Of a stretch of 17,254 bases of DNA, positions 6,482 through 13,785 are shown one piece after another. The stretch lies in assembly GCA_038199035.1 (NCBI GenBank), contig JBBPZM010000074.1, forward strand, positions 1-17,254, in the 5' to 3' direction. The notes under the pieces are model-generated. The model had not been told where the DNA came from. It did no database searches and saw only the letters and a list, made by a program, of their open reading frames with translations. Within the stretch, counting starts at the first letter, position 1. Every line of letters starts with the position of its first letter. This DNA is from DATAEY01 sp038199035. Lineage in GTDB: Bacteria > Actinomycetota > Thermoleophilia > Solirubrobacterales > Solirubrobacteraceae. A program made the position numbers and the translations under genes.

Positions 6482-7876
6482 TTAGTCGACCGCGCCGGCC
6501 GGCGCGCCCGACGCCGACCCCGCTTCCCGGCGCCGATCGGCGAGGCGCTCCACCAGCCCGCCGACCGCGAACAGCGCGAGCAGCAGGATCCCTAGCCGCA
6601 CCATGATGGCCACGAGGATGGCGTGGCGCGGGATCTCCAGCGTGTCGCCGTGGTACACGAGCAGCGCGTGGGGGATCTCGAGCAGGAGCAGGCCCACGGG
6701 AACGAGCCAGGTCCGAGCCGCCCCGCCGACCAGCGCCGCCACGACGGCCAGCACGACCGCCACGACGAGCCACCGCAGGACGCTCGCCACGCGATGGGGG
6801 TAGAGCGCGGAGGCGAGCGGCTCGAACAGCGCCTGGCGCGCGTCGGGCGCCCGGTAGCCCTGGGTCACGCCGCCCAGCAGCCGCTTGCGGAACTTGACGA
6901 TCGGCGCCACGGTGCCCACCGGATGAGCCAGCAGGTAGCGCGCCAGCGTGCCCCGGCCGTGCTGGCGCACCCACGCCAGAAAGCCGTCGGTCCGCGGGTC
7001 GGAGGGGATGGTGTCGCCGATCGCGGCCAGCACCTTGCGGTGGCGCTCCACCTTGGGCGTCGGCGCCGGCATGCCTTGCGCCCGGAAGAAGGCCCGCTCG
7101 CCCGGGTTGATGAGGACCCGGCGGCCGACCACGTGCAGCAGCGGGCGCTCGTTGCGACGCAGCTGCGCCTGCTCGGTCCCCGTCGCCGCCACGCTGAGGA
7201 CGAAGATCGCCACCAGCCCGGCGGCCAGCGCCGCCGGCCAGCGGCGGCCGATCGAGCCCGGGCGGGCCAGCCACACCAGCACCGGGATCACCGTCAGCAG
7301 CGCGAGGTAGGCGTTCGAGTCGCGCGAGAAGACCCACAGCAGGTTCGTTGCCAGCAGGGCGAGGATCGCGCCGCGGCGGGGCGCGCGTACGAGCTCCAGC
7401 CAGGCCGCGACGACGGCGGCGGTGAGTGAGATCGAGACCGATTCCGACAGGACGAGCCGGTCCCAGCGCAGCACCGAGAAGGTCAGCGAGAAGGCCGCCA
7501 CCACGGCGAAGGTCACGATCCGGTAGGCCCGGGGCCGCACGCAGCGGGCGCTGGCCACGGCGAGCGCCCCCCATCCCAGGATCGAGACGACCAGCTGACC
7601 GATCGTGCGCGCGCTGTCTCCGTCGGGCAGCACCTTGTAGAGCAGCGGCACGGTCCACGGCCGCGCCCCCGCCCAGAAGGCACCGCTCAGCAGCGACTGG
7701 TCAGAGACGTCGACGTAGCTGACGCTGTCGCGGTAGGCGACGGGCGTGACGCCCGAGAAGGCGACGACGCGGACGACCACGTAGGCGACGGCGAGCAGCG
7801 CCAGCGGCCACCAGTCCCGCCAGCCGGCGGGCGCGCTCAGGCGCGGGCGTGACCTGCTGCCGACCGTCGCGCCCAC
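6482..7876 (-). CDS. Polytopic membrane protein, GT-C-type glycosyltransferase candidate
   Basis: From the GTG at 7876 the protein has 464 residues, overlapping the upstream gene by 40 bases. The in-frame stretch before it is Arg/Gly noise antisense to no fold, so a start near 7876 is likely though not certain. There are roughly nine to eleven hydrophobic helices. The layout fits GT-C enzymes: TM1 (~23-41), an outer loop with an early Asp (YRDSVSY, D50), the conserved-looking LSES (143-146) after a TM helix, a soluble loop (~235-315), and a final HGDTLEIPRHAI block. GT-C enzymes use polyprenyl-phosphate sugars on the outer membrane face. With the DPA pathway next door, a decaprenyl-phospho-arabinose-using arabinofuranosyltransferase is an attractive guess; in M. 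tuberculosis the UbiA gene Rv3806c also neighbours a membrane arabinosyltransferase (AftB, Rv3805c). No named subfamily is recognised. Confidence 0.75.
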   Translation of the reverse strand: MGATVGSRSRPRLSAPAGWRDWWPLALLAVAYVVVRVVAFSGVTPVAYRDSVSYVDVSDQSLLSGAFWAGARPWTVPLLYKVLPDGDSARTIGQLVVSILGWGALAVASARCVRPRAYRIVTFAVVAAFSLTFSVLRWDRLVLSESVSISLTAAVVAAWLELVRAPRRGAILALLATNLLWVFSRDSNAYLALLTVIPVLVWLARPGSIGRRWPAALAAGLVAIFVLSVAATGTEQAQLRRNERPLLHVVGRRVLINPGERAFFRAQGMPAPTPKVERHRKVLAAIGDTIPSDPRTDGFLAWVRQHGRGTLARYLLAHPVGTVAPIVKFRKRLLGGVTQGYRAPDARQALFEPLASALYPHRVASVLRWLVVAVVLAVVAALVGGAARTWLVPVGLLLLEIPHALLVYHGDTLEIPRHAILVAIMVRLGILLLALFAVGGLVERLADRRREAGSASGAPAGAVD

Positions 7877-8862
7877 ACCGGGGTAAGCGTCGCGAACACC
7901 ACCTCCACGCCGACCTGGAGGAGCCGGATGGCCAGGGCGATTGCCAGCGCGACGATCGCCGGCATCACCGGCGACAGTGCCGCCACCATCACGCCCTCCC
8001 GCGCGCCGAGGCCGCCGGGGAGGATCAGCGTCAGCACCGAGGCCGCGAAGCCGACCGAGTAGGCGCCGATGACCGTGGGCGCATCCACGCCGGCCACGCC
8101 GCGGATGGCCTCGGCCAGCGCGTACACGGCCACGCCGGCGACCACGAACGAGATGGCGGCCACCGCGGTCAGCCACAGCACCCGGGGCCACGTCAGCACG
8201 CCCGGCAGGCGCTCGCGCCCCAGCCGGCGCAGCGCGAGGTCGGCCAGCGGCTGGAAGACCCGCGGATGGAGCACGGCGAGGGCCGCCACCGGCAGGACCA
8301 GCGCGGCGAAGCGAACGGGCTGACCGCGCAAGTCGGGCAGGACGATCACGAAGTACGCCCCCACCGCGGCCGCTCCGGCGAAGCTCAGGCCGAGCTGGTA
8401 GACGACGCCGGCCAGCGTCACGCGCTTGGGCACTCCCTCACGCTCGCCCATGGCCGTCCGGCCGACCACGAGCGCGAGGTTCGTGGGCACGTAGCGGGCC
8501 AGCAGGGTGACACTGAAGATCGACCACGCCCGCGACGTGGCCAGCGTCGCCCCCAACCCGCGGAGGATCCACGGCCACAGCTGTGCCTGGATGGCCTGGA
8601 AGACGACCAGGGCGGCGATGGAGACGGCCAGCCATCCGGGCCGGAAGCGCCAGCGGATGTGGGGGAGGCGCGACCACTGCGAGGCGACGAAGAGCACGAG
8701 GAAGATGGCGGCCAGGACCATCAGGCCGACGATCGCCCACTGGCGCCAGCGCGAGCGCTCGCCGCCCAGCGACGCCGCCGTCGACCCGACCGAGCCGACC
8801 CGCTCGAGCACGCTGCGCCGGGCCGGCTCGGCCGGCTCGGTCGGCGGCGGGCGCTCAGCCAT
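7837..8862 (-). CDS. LPG-synthase-TM / UPF0104 flippase-like membrane protein
   Basis: The protein has 341 residues with about eight membrane helices after a ~40-residue charged N-terminus. Hallmarks of the PF03706 family (lysylphosphatidylglycerol synthase TM region, AglD-like) are present: ARYVPTN (122-128) followed by VVGR, and PGGLGAREG (282-290). The family lacks the aminoacyl-transfer domain of MprF here, so a role as lipid-linked glycan flippase or glycosyltransfer partner is more likely than lysyl-lipid synthesis. Its ATG overlaps the end of the upstream GH172 gene by 8 bases (ATGGCTGA), and its own end overlaps the next gene, so all three are one operon. Placement between a secreted glycosidase and a membrane glycosyltransferase suggests it handles the same polyprenyl-linked glycan. 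Confidence 0.85.
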   Translation of the reverse strand: MAERPPPTEPAEPARRSVLERVGSVGSTAASLGGERSRWRQWAIVGLMVLAAIFLVLFVASQWSRLPHIRWRFRPGWLAVSIAALVVFQAIQAQLWPWILRGLGATLATSRAWSIFSVTLLARYVPTNLALVVGRTAMGEREGVPKRVTLAGVVYQLGLSFAGAAAVGAYFVIVLPDLRGQPVRFAALVLPVAALAVLHPRVFQPLADLALRRLGRERLPGVLTWPRVLWLTAVAAISFVVAGVAVYALAEAIRGVAGVDAPTVIGAYSVGFAASVLTLILPGGLGAREGVMVAALSPVMPAIVALAIALAIRLLQVGVEVVFATLTPVWARRSAAGHARA

Positions 8863-10453
8863 ACCAGTAGGCGGTCGAGCCGTAGAGCCCGCGGATCGCG
8901 TTGCGGTTGCCGTGCTCCATCCCGAAGCGCAGCGAGGAGCCGAAGGCCACGGAGTCGTCGATCAGCAGGCGGTAGGCGCCGGTGCAGTCCGAGCCGGGGC
9001 ACAGCGGTCCCCCCACCCGGTGGGACGGGTTGCCGGTGAGCGGGCGGGTGAATGTCCCGTGATTGAAGTAGTAGCCGCCCTCGAAGAAGTCCTCGGTGCC
9101 CGTTCCGTGGAGCGCGAGCGGCCCGTCGACGAACGCCCGCTCGTCGCCCTCGAGGTAGCGCTGGGTGACCGGCCCGCGCATGGTCTGCGAGACCCCGACC
9201 AGCGTGCCGTGCCCGCGCACGGACAGGATCGACCAGTCGCGCCCGGCGGTGGTGAAGCCGCGATGCGACGTGGCGTGGAAGTAGCCGGCCTGGCCGCTGC
9301 CCAAAGCCGCCACGAGCTCGGGCGAGGGGGCGTGGGTCACCGCGGCCTCGGCGCTCAGCACCCGCGTGCTCGAGGCGTTGACCACCGAGATGACGGCCGA
9401 GCGGCGAAACGGCATCGGCCACCACGCCAGGAGCGATCCCGAGGCCAGCGGGCTCTGGGCGAGCAGCAGCGAACGCACGGTGGCGGGGGCCACGCCCGAG
9501 CCGAAGAACTCGCCCAGCGGCGAGTCCACCGTCCGCTGCCCGTCGAAGGAGACCTGAAGCCGGGCGGAGCGCAGCAGCCGGGCCCGAGCGAGCGCCGTGC
9601 CGCCGGGGGAGGCGCCCAGCCGCGGGAAGCGCAGGCGCAGGGCGGTGATGGCGCCCGGCCCGGAGACCGTACCCACGACGATCCGCCGGCCCGGGGCCAG
9701 CGCGAAGCTCCGGCGCAGCGTTGTCGCGCCCGCCGCCGCCGGCTTGGGGTCGCGCAGGCCGCTGGCCCGCAGGCGGGCGAGCACGTCGCCCGCACGGTCG
9801 GACGGGTCGAAGCTGGGGACGCCCTCGGCGTCGGGGAAGGCACGGTAGGTCACGTGGTAGTAGAGGGGGTTGGCCTGCGTCGAGATCTTCATCGAGGTCC
9901 GGAAGGGGATCGGGACCTTGATGTAGACGCCGCCGGAGCTCTGCGCCGCGTTGGCCACCAGGGGGAAGCTGAACGGCGCGCCCAGGCCGCCGTTGACCAC
10001 CGACTGGAGCGGGGCGTTGACCACGGTGCGCCCGTCGACCTCGATGCGCAGGCGTCCCGTGCGGGTGACCACGCCCCGGTCGCGGGTGAACCAGATCGAC
10101 TCGACCTCGCCCGGGCCGGTGTGCTCGGCGATGACGCAGCCCTCGGCGGCCGTCTGGCGCAGGCACGAGTAGGTGCCGCGAATGCCGTCGTTGTTGCCAC
10201 CGGTGCGGTCGTAGGACGAGAACTGGCGCGTCTGCACGCCCGCGTGGTGCAGGGGCAGGAGGTCCAGGCGCCGCAGGGTGTCCCAGCCCACCGGGCCCTT
10301 GGCGGTCAACGGGGCGGCGCCGGCTCGGGGAGCCGCCGCCGTGAGCACGAGCAGGGTCGCGGCCGCGAGTACGGCGCTGGCGCGCGCACGGGCCGACGGG
10401 GAGCCTGGGATTAGAATGCCGAGCACGGTGGCGATGCGAGGCCCATGGGGCAT
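8855..10453 (-). CDS. Secreted GH172 (DUF2961) glycoside hydrolase, candidate D-arabinofuranosidase
   Basis: The protein has 532 residues. An Arg-rich start and hydrophobic core ASAVLAAATLLVLTAAA end at a likely signal cleavage near APRAGA-A (45-46), so it is exported; a GTG at 10426 is an alternative start. DUF2961 features run in order: FSSYDRTGGNNDG (78-90), HTGPGEVESIWFTR (111-124), SPLGEFFGSG (311-320), WWPMPFRRSAVISVVN (344-359), LEGDE (434-438), HGTGTEDFFEGGYYF (449-463) and FGMEHGNRN (510-518) with terminal AYWY. DUF2961 was renamed GH172; known members act on alpha-D-fructofuranose or D-arabinofuranose linkages, including mycobacterial arabinan. Glutamates in LEGDE and GTGTED are the likely catalytic pair, not confirmed by alignment. 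It is first in its operon and divergent from the genes making the D-arabinose donor. Confidence 0.9.
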   Translation of the reverse strand: MPHGPRIATVLGILIPGSPSARARASAVLAAATLLVLTAAAPRAGAAPLTAKGPVGWDTLRRLDLLPLHHAGVQTRQFSSYDRTGGNNDGIRGTYSCLRQTAAEGCVIAEHTGPGEVESIWFTRDRGVVTRTGRLRIEVDGRTVVNAPLQSVVNGGLGAPFSFPLVANAAQSSGGVYIKVPIPFRTSMKISTQANPLYYHVTYRAFPDAEGVPSFDPSDRAGDVLARLRASGLRDPKPAAAGATTLRRSFALAPGRRIVVGTVSGPGAITALRLRFPRLGASPGGTALARARLLRSARLQVSFDGQRTVDSPLGEFFGSGVAPATVRSLLLAQSPLASGSLLAWWPMPFRRSAVISVVNASSTRVLSAEAAVTHAPSPELVAALGSGQAGYFHATSHRGFTTAGRDWSILSVRGHGTLVGVSQTMRGPVTQRYLEGDERAFVDGPLALHGTGTEDFFEGGYYFNHGTFTRPLTGNPSHRVGGPLCPGSDCTGAYRLLIDDSVAFGSSLRFGMEHGNRNAIRGLYGSTAYWYG

Positions 10454-10480
10454 GCGGCGTCGGGCCCGCTGAGCTTATGT
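10408..10480. promoter_or_regulatory. Compact divergent promoter region of the two arabinan operons
   Basis: Only 23 bases (10454-10476) separate the two divergent start codons, so both promoters must lie inside the opposing coding ends. For the forward operon, TAGAAT (10412-10417) differs from TATAAT by one base, but no matching -35 was found. For the leftward operon, CATAAG (around 10473-10478 on the minus strand) is a weak -10 candidate. Overlapping promoters would tie expression of donor synthesis and hydrolase together. Confidence 0.25.
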
Positions 10481-11502
10481 CCAAACACTCCCAGACCGTG
10501 CCGCGGAGCGGCGACGTGGGCGCAACGACCGTCGAGCCGGGGGCGACCCCGCTGACCACGGGAAACGCCAGCACTCCTCTAACGCCCGACTCCGGGGCTC
10601 CGGCCTCTCGGTCGCGCGGCGCCTTCGCCGCCTTCGCCGCCGGCCTCCTGCGCGCCATGCGCCCCAAGCAGTGGGTCAAGAACGTGCTCGTCGTCGCGGC
10701 GCCCGGAGCGGCCGGCGTGCTCACCCAGGCCGACACCGCGGGCCGCGTGGCGATGGCCTTCGTGGCGTTCTGCCTGATCTCCAGCGCGACTTATCTGTTC
10801 AACGACGTGGGCGACGTCGAGGCCGACAGCCGCCACCCGGTCAAGCGCACGCGTCCGATCGCCGCGGGCGTGGTCAGCGTGCCCGTCGCCGTGGTCACCG
10901 CGGTGGCGCTGGTGATAGGGGGCCTCGTTCTCGCCGCGCTGGTGCGCCCCGGCTTCGCCGCGCTGCTGGCCGGCTACTTCGCCCTGATGATCGCCTACAC
11001 CGTCTGGCTCAAGCACATGGCGGTCTTCGACATCGCGGTGGTGGCCTCGGGCTTCATCGTCCGCGCCGTGGCCGGCGGCCTGGCGGTCGACGTGCCGATC
11101 TCGCGCTGGTTCCTCATCGTCACCTCGTTCGGCTCGCTGTTCATCGTCGCGGGCAAGCGCTACAGCGAGCACGTGACGATGGGCGCCGAGCGCGAGACCG
11201 TGCGCGCGACGTTGGCGGCCTACTCCTCTTCCTACCTGCGCTACGTCTACACGATGGCCTCGGCCGTGACCCTCCTGGGCTACTGCCTGTGGGCCTTCGA
11301 GCAGTCGCGCCTGGAGGGTCCGATCCCGTGGTTCGAGCTGTCGATCGTCCCCTTTGCCATGGGCATCCTGCGCTACGCCCTGCTGCTCGAGGAGGGCCAC
11401 GGCGGGGCGCCCGAGGAGATCGTGCTCTCCGATCGCCCGCTCCAGGTCCTGGGGCTGATCTGGTTGGTCATCTGGGGCGCCGGTGTCACCGTCGTCCACT
11501 GA
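10477..11502 (+). CDS. ubiA: Decaprenyl-phosphate phosphoribosyltransferase, UbiA family
   Basis: The protein has 341 residues: a ~55-residue Ser/Thr/Pro-rich N-terminal extension, then about nine membrane helices. It resembles M. tuberculosis Rv3806c, which transfers 5-phosphoribose from PRPP to decaprenyl phosphate, the first committed step to decaprenyl-phosphoryl-arabinose. Visible motifs are MRPKQWVKN (61-69), the Mg-binding NDVGDVEAD (109-117) followed by RHPVKRTRPIAAG, and the second conserved region FDIAVVASGFIVRAVAGG (184-201). The NDxxDxxxD box with HPxKRxRPIA is diagnostic of this UbiA subgroup rather than quinone or haem prenyltransferases. It overlaps the dprE1 start by 20 bases. 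The 5-phosphate must then be removed by a phosphatase, and no obvious one is in this operon. Confidence 0.92.
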   Translation: MSKHSQTVPRSGDVGATTVEPGATPLTTGNASTPLTPDSGAPASRSRGAFAAFAAGLLRAMRPKQWVKNVLVVAAPGAAGVLTQADTAGRVAMAFVAFCLISSATYLFNDVGDVEADSRHPVKRTRPIAAGVVSVPVAVVTAVALVIGGLVLAALVRPGFAALLAGYFALMIAYTVWLKHMAVFDIAVVASGFIVRAVAGGLAVDVPISRWFLIVTSFGSLFIVAGKRYSEHVTMGAERETVRATLAAYSSSYLRYVYTMASAVTLLGYCLWAFEQSRLEGPIPWFELSIVPFAMGILRYALLLEEGHGGAPEEIVLSDRPLQVLGLIWLVIWGAGVTVVH

Positions 11503-12994
11503 GGCGGCGACGCCGGCAGCGGCGACGGTGGCCCCGGCGACGCCTCCTCGCAGCGCCCCCCTCGCGCGGGCACCGGACGCCGCCGACGGGTCCGCCGGAA
11601 CCCCCGAGGCCGCGGGCTATCTGCGGCTGCTCTGCGGCTGGGGACTGACCGCACCGACCCGCGCGCGCGTCGCGCGACCCGGCGAGCGCGCCGAGGTCGA
11701 AGACGTGCTGCGTGAATCCGGGCCGCGCGGGGTCATCGCCCGCGGCCTGGGCCGCGCCTACGGTGACGCCGCCCAGAACGCGGGGGGCACGGTGATCGAC
11801 ATGCGCGGTCTCGACGCCGTGCGCGACATCGACCTCGCCGGCGGCCGGGTCACCGTGGAGGCCGGCGTGTCCCTGGACCGGCTGATCTCCCTGACGCTTC
11901 CCCTGGGCTGGTTCCCGGACGTGGTGCCCGGAACCCGGTTCGTCACCGTCGGCGGGGCCGTCGCCTCCGACATCCACGGCAAGAACCACCACCACCACGG
12001 CGCCTTCGGCGACCACGTCGACTCGCTCGAGCTGCTCACGCCGCGTGGGGAGCGCATCGTGTGCGCCCGCGACCAGGAGCCCGATGTGTTCGACGCCACC
12101 ACCGGCGGCATGGGGCTCACGGGCATCGTGCTGGCGGCCACGCTGCGCCTCTCCCGGGTCCGGACATCGTGGATGCGCGTCGACACCGAGCGGGCGGCCA
12201 ACCTCGACGATGTGCTCGCCCGCCTGGACGCGGGCGACGACCGCTACCGCTACTCGGTCGCGTGGATCGACTGCCTGGCCCGCGGTCGCCGGCTCGGGCG
12301 CTCGGTGCTGATGCGCGGCGACCACGCGACGCTCGACGACCTGCCCCCCGAGCGGCGCGAGGCCGCGCTGAGCCCCCCGCGCCCGCCGCGGCTGGCTGCC
12401 CCGCCCTGGGTGCCCGGCGGCCTGCTGCGCCGCAGCACGGTCGCCGCCTTCAACGAGGCCTACTTCCGTCGCGCGCCCCGCATGCGGCGCGACCACCTCG
12501 AGCCGTTGCATTCGTTCTTCTTCCCCCTCGACGCCGTGCGCGACTGGAACCGCATGTATGGGCCGCGAGGCTTCCTCCAGTACCAGATGGTCGTGCCCTT
12601 CGGTCGGGAGGACGCCCTCCGGGCCGCCGTCGAGCGCCTCAGCGGCGCGCGCTGCGCCTCCTTCCTCGCCGTGCTCAAGCGCCTTGGTCCCGAGCGCGGG
12701 CTGATCTCGTTCCCCATGCCGGGGTGGACGCTGGCCCTCGACGTCCCCGCCGCCGCGCCGGGCCTCGAGCCCCTGCTGGACGGGCTCGACGAGCTGGTGG
12801 CGGAGGCGGGCGGGCGCGTCTACCTCTCCAAGGACTCGCGGGTGCGCCCCGAGCTCGTGCGGGCCATGTACCCGCGCCTGGACGAGTGGAACGAGATCCG
12901 GGCGCGGCTCGATCCCGACGGCCGCATGCGTTCGGACCTCGCCCGCCGCCTCGGCCTGACCGACGCCCACTCGCAGGCCGGGTCGGTGCGATGA
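11483..12994 (+). CDS. dprE1: Decaprenylphosphoryl-beta-D-ribose 2-oxidase, DprE1
   Basis: The protein has 503 residues from a GTG at 11483; the first ~45 are Ala/Pro-rich and the fold starts near YLRLLCGWG. It oxidises the C2 hydroxyl of decaprenylphosphoryl-ribose with FAD. The VAO-type FAD domain shows ARGLGRAYGDAAQN (86-99) and GTRFVTVGGAVASDIHGKNH (150-169), like mycobacterial DprE1. The substrate domain keeps YGPRGFLQYQ (359-368), SFPMPGW (409-415) and the catalytic Lys in SKDSR (K450, M. tuberculosis K418). The residue matching mycobacterial C387, the covalent benzothiazinone target, is A418. The position equivalent to Y314 appears to be F346. The stop overlaps the dprE2 ATG by four bases (ATGA). 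Identity is supported both by motifs and by the ubiA-dprE1-dprE2 order. Confidence 0.94.
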   Translation: MSPSSTEAATPAAATVAPATPPRSAPLARAPDAADGSAGTPEAAGYLRLLCGWGLTAPTRARVARPGERAEVEDVLRESGPRGVIARGLGRAYGDAAQNAGGTVIDMRGLDAVRDIDLAGGRVTVEAGVSLDRLISLTLPLGWFPDVVPGTRFVTVGGAVASDIHGKNHHHHGAFGDHVDSLELLTPRGERIVCARDQEPDVFDATTGGMGLTGIVLAATLRLSRVRTSWMRVDTERAANLDDVLARLDAGDDRYRYSVAWIDCLARGRRLGRSVLMRGDHATLDDLPPERREAALSPPRPPRLAAPPWVPGGLLRRSTVAAFNEAYFRRAPRMRRDHLEPLHSFFFPLDAVRDWNRMYGPRGFLQYQMVVPFGREDALRAAVERLSGARCASFLAVLKRLGPERGLISFPMPGWTLALDVPAAAPGLEPLLDGLDELVAEAGGRVYLSKDSRVRPELVRAMYPRLDEWNEIRARLDPDGRMRSDLARRLGLTDAHSQAGSVR

Positions 12995-13752
12995 AGGACG
13001 CCCTGGGCGCGGTCCAGAGCGTCCTGGTCCTCGGCGGCGGGTCGGACATCGCGCAGGCCACCGTGCGGGCCCTGGTCGCTGGCCGGGCGCGACGCGTCGT
13101 CCTCGCCGCGCGGGACCCCGCGGGCCTCGAGGCAGCATGCGGCGACCTGCGACGCTTGGGAGCCGACCACGTCGAGGCCGTGGCCTTCGACGCCGACGAC
13201 GTGGAGTCCCATGAGAGGGTCGTCGGTGGGCTGTTCGAGCGGCTGGGCGACGTCGACGTCGTACTGGTTGCCTTTGGAGTGCTGGGAGAGCAGGAACGCA
13301 GCCTCCATGACCCCGCGGCGGCGCGCGCGGTGCTCCAGACCAACTTCGTCGGCGCCGCCTCGGTGATGCTGCCGGTGGCCGAGCGCCTGCGCGCGCAGGG
13401 CCACGGCTCGCTGGTCGTGCTCTCCAGCGTCGCCGCCGAGCGCGGCCGGCGCTCGAACTTCGTCTACGGCGCCTCCAAGGCGGGCATCGACGCCTTCGCC
13501 CAAGGCTTGGGCGACGAGCTGGCGCCCGACGGCATCCAGGTCATGGTCGTCCGCCCCGGCCAGGTGCGCACGAAGATGACCGCAGGGATGGAGGAGGCGC
13601 CGTTCACGACCACCGCCGACAAGGTGGCCGAGGCGATCGTCGGCGGCCTACGGCGCGGCTCGCACACGGTCTGGGCGCCGCCGGTCCTTCGGCTGGTGTT
13701 CGGGGTCCTGCGCCACCTGCCCCGGCCGCTGTTCCGGCGGCTAGACCTGTAG
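12991..13752 (+). CDS. dprE2: Decaprenylphosphoryl-2-keto-erythropentose reductase, DprE2 (SDR)
   Basis: The protein has 253 residues. It reduces the keto intermediate made by DprE1 with NAD(P)H, completing epimerisation of ribose to arabinose on the lipid carrier. Classical SDR features are the nucleotide loop VLVLGGGSDIA (11-21), the Ser-Tyr-Lys centre LSS (144-146), Y159 and K163 within NFVYGASKAG, and RPGQVRTKM (188-196). The C-terminal part WAPPVLRLVFGVLRHLPRPLF (228 onward) closely parallels mycobacterial Rv3791 and is a membrane-associating tail. The ATGA overlap shows coupling to dprE1, with which it forms a functional pair at the membrane. It is the last gene of the forward operon, and a small hairpin follows. 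Confidence 0.93.
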   Translation: MKDALGAVQSVLVLGGGSDIAQATVRALVAGRARRVVLAARDPAGLEAACGDLRRLGADHVEAVAFDADDVESHERVVGGLFERLGDVDVVLVAFGVLGEQERSLHDPAAARAVLQTNFVGAASVMLPVAERLRAQGHGSLVVLSSVAAERGRRSNFVYGASKAGIDAFAQGLGDELAPDGIQVMVVRPGQVRTKMTAGMEEAPFTTTADKVAEAIVGGLRRGSHTVWAPPVLRLVFGVLRHLPRPLFRRLDL

Positions 13753-13753
13753 A

Positions 13754-13781
13754 GCAGCTACCCGTCCGGGCGGCTCGCTGC
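13754..13781. terminator. Weak hairpin between convergent dprE2 and phosphatase gene
   Basis: GCAGC (13754-13758) can pair with GCTGC (13777-13781), and an inner CCG/CGG pairing is possible. It fills the 33-base gap between convergent stops at 13752 and 13786. There is no T-run, so termination is inferred mainly from position. Confidence 0.3.
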
Positions 13782-13785
13782 GCCG

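Noticed and set aside
8507..10414. Long plus-strand open frame antisense to the GH172 and flippase-like genes
   Set aside because: Composition is Arg/Gly/His/Gln-rich without any motif; the minus strand has clear DUF2961 and PF03706 signatures.
11486..13138. Long minus-strand open frame antisense to dprE1
   Set aside because: No domain or motif; dprE1 on the plus strand is unambiguous.
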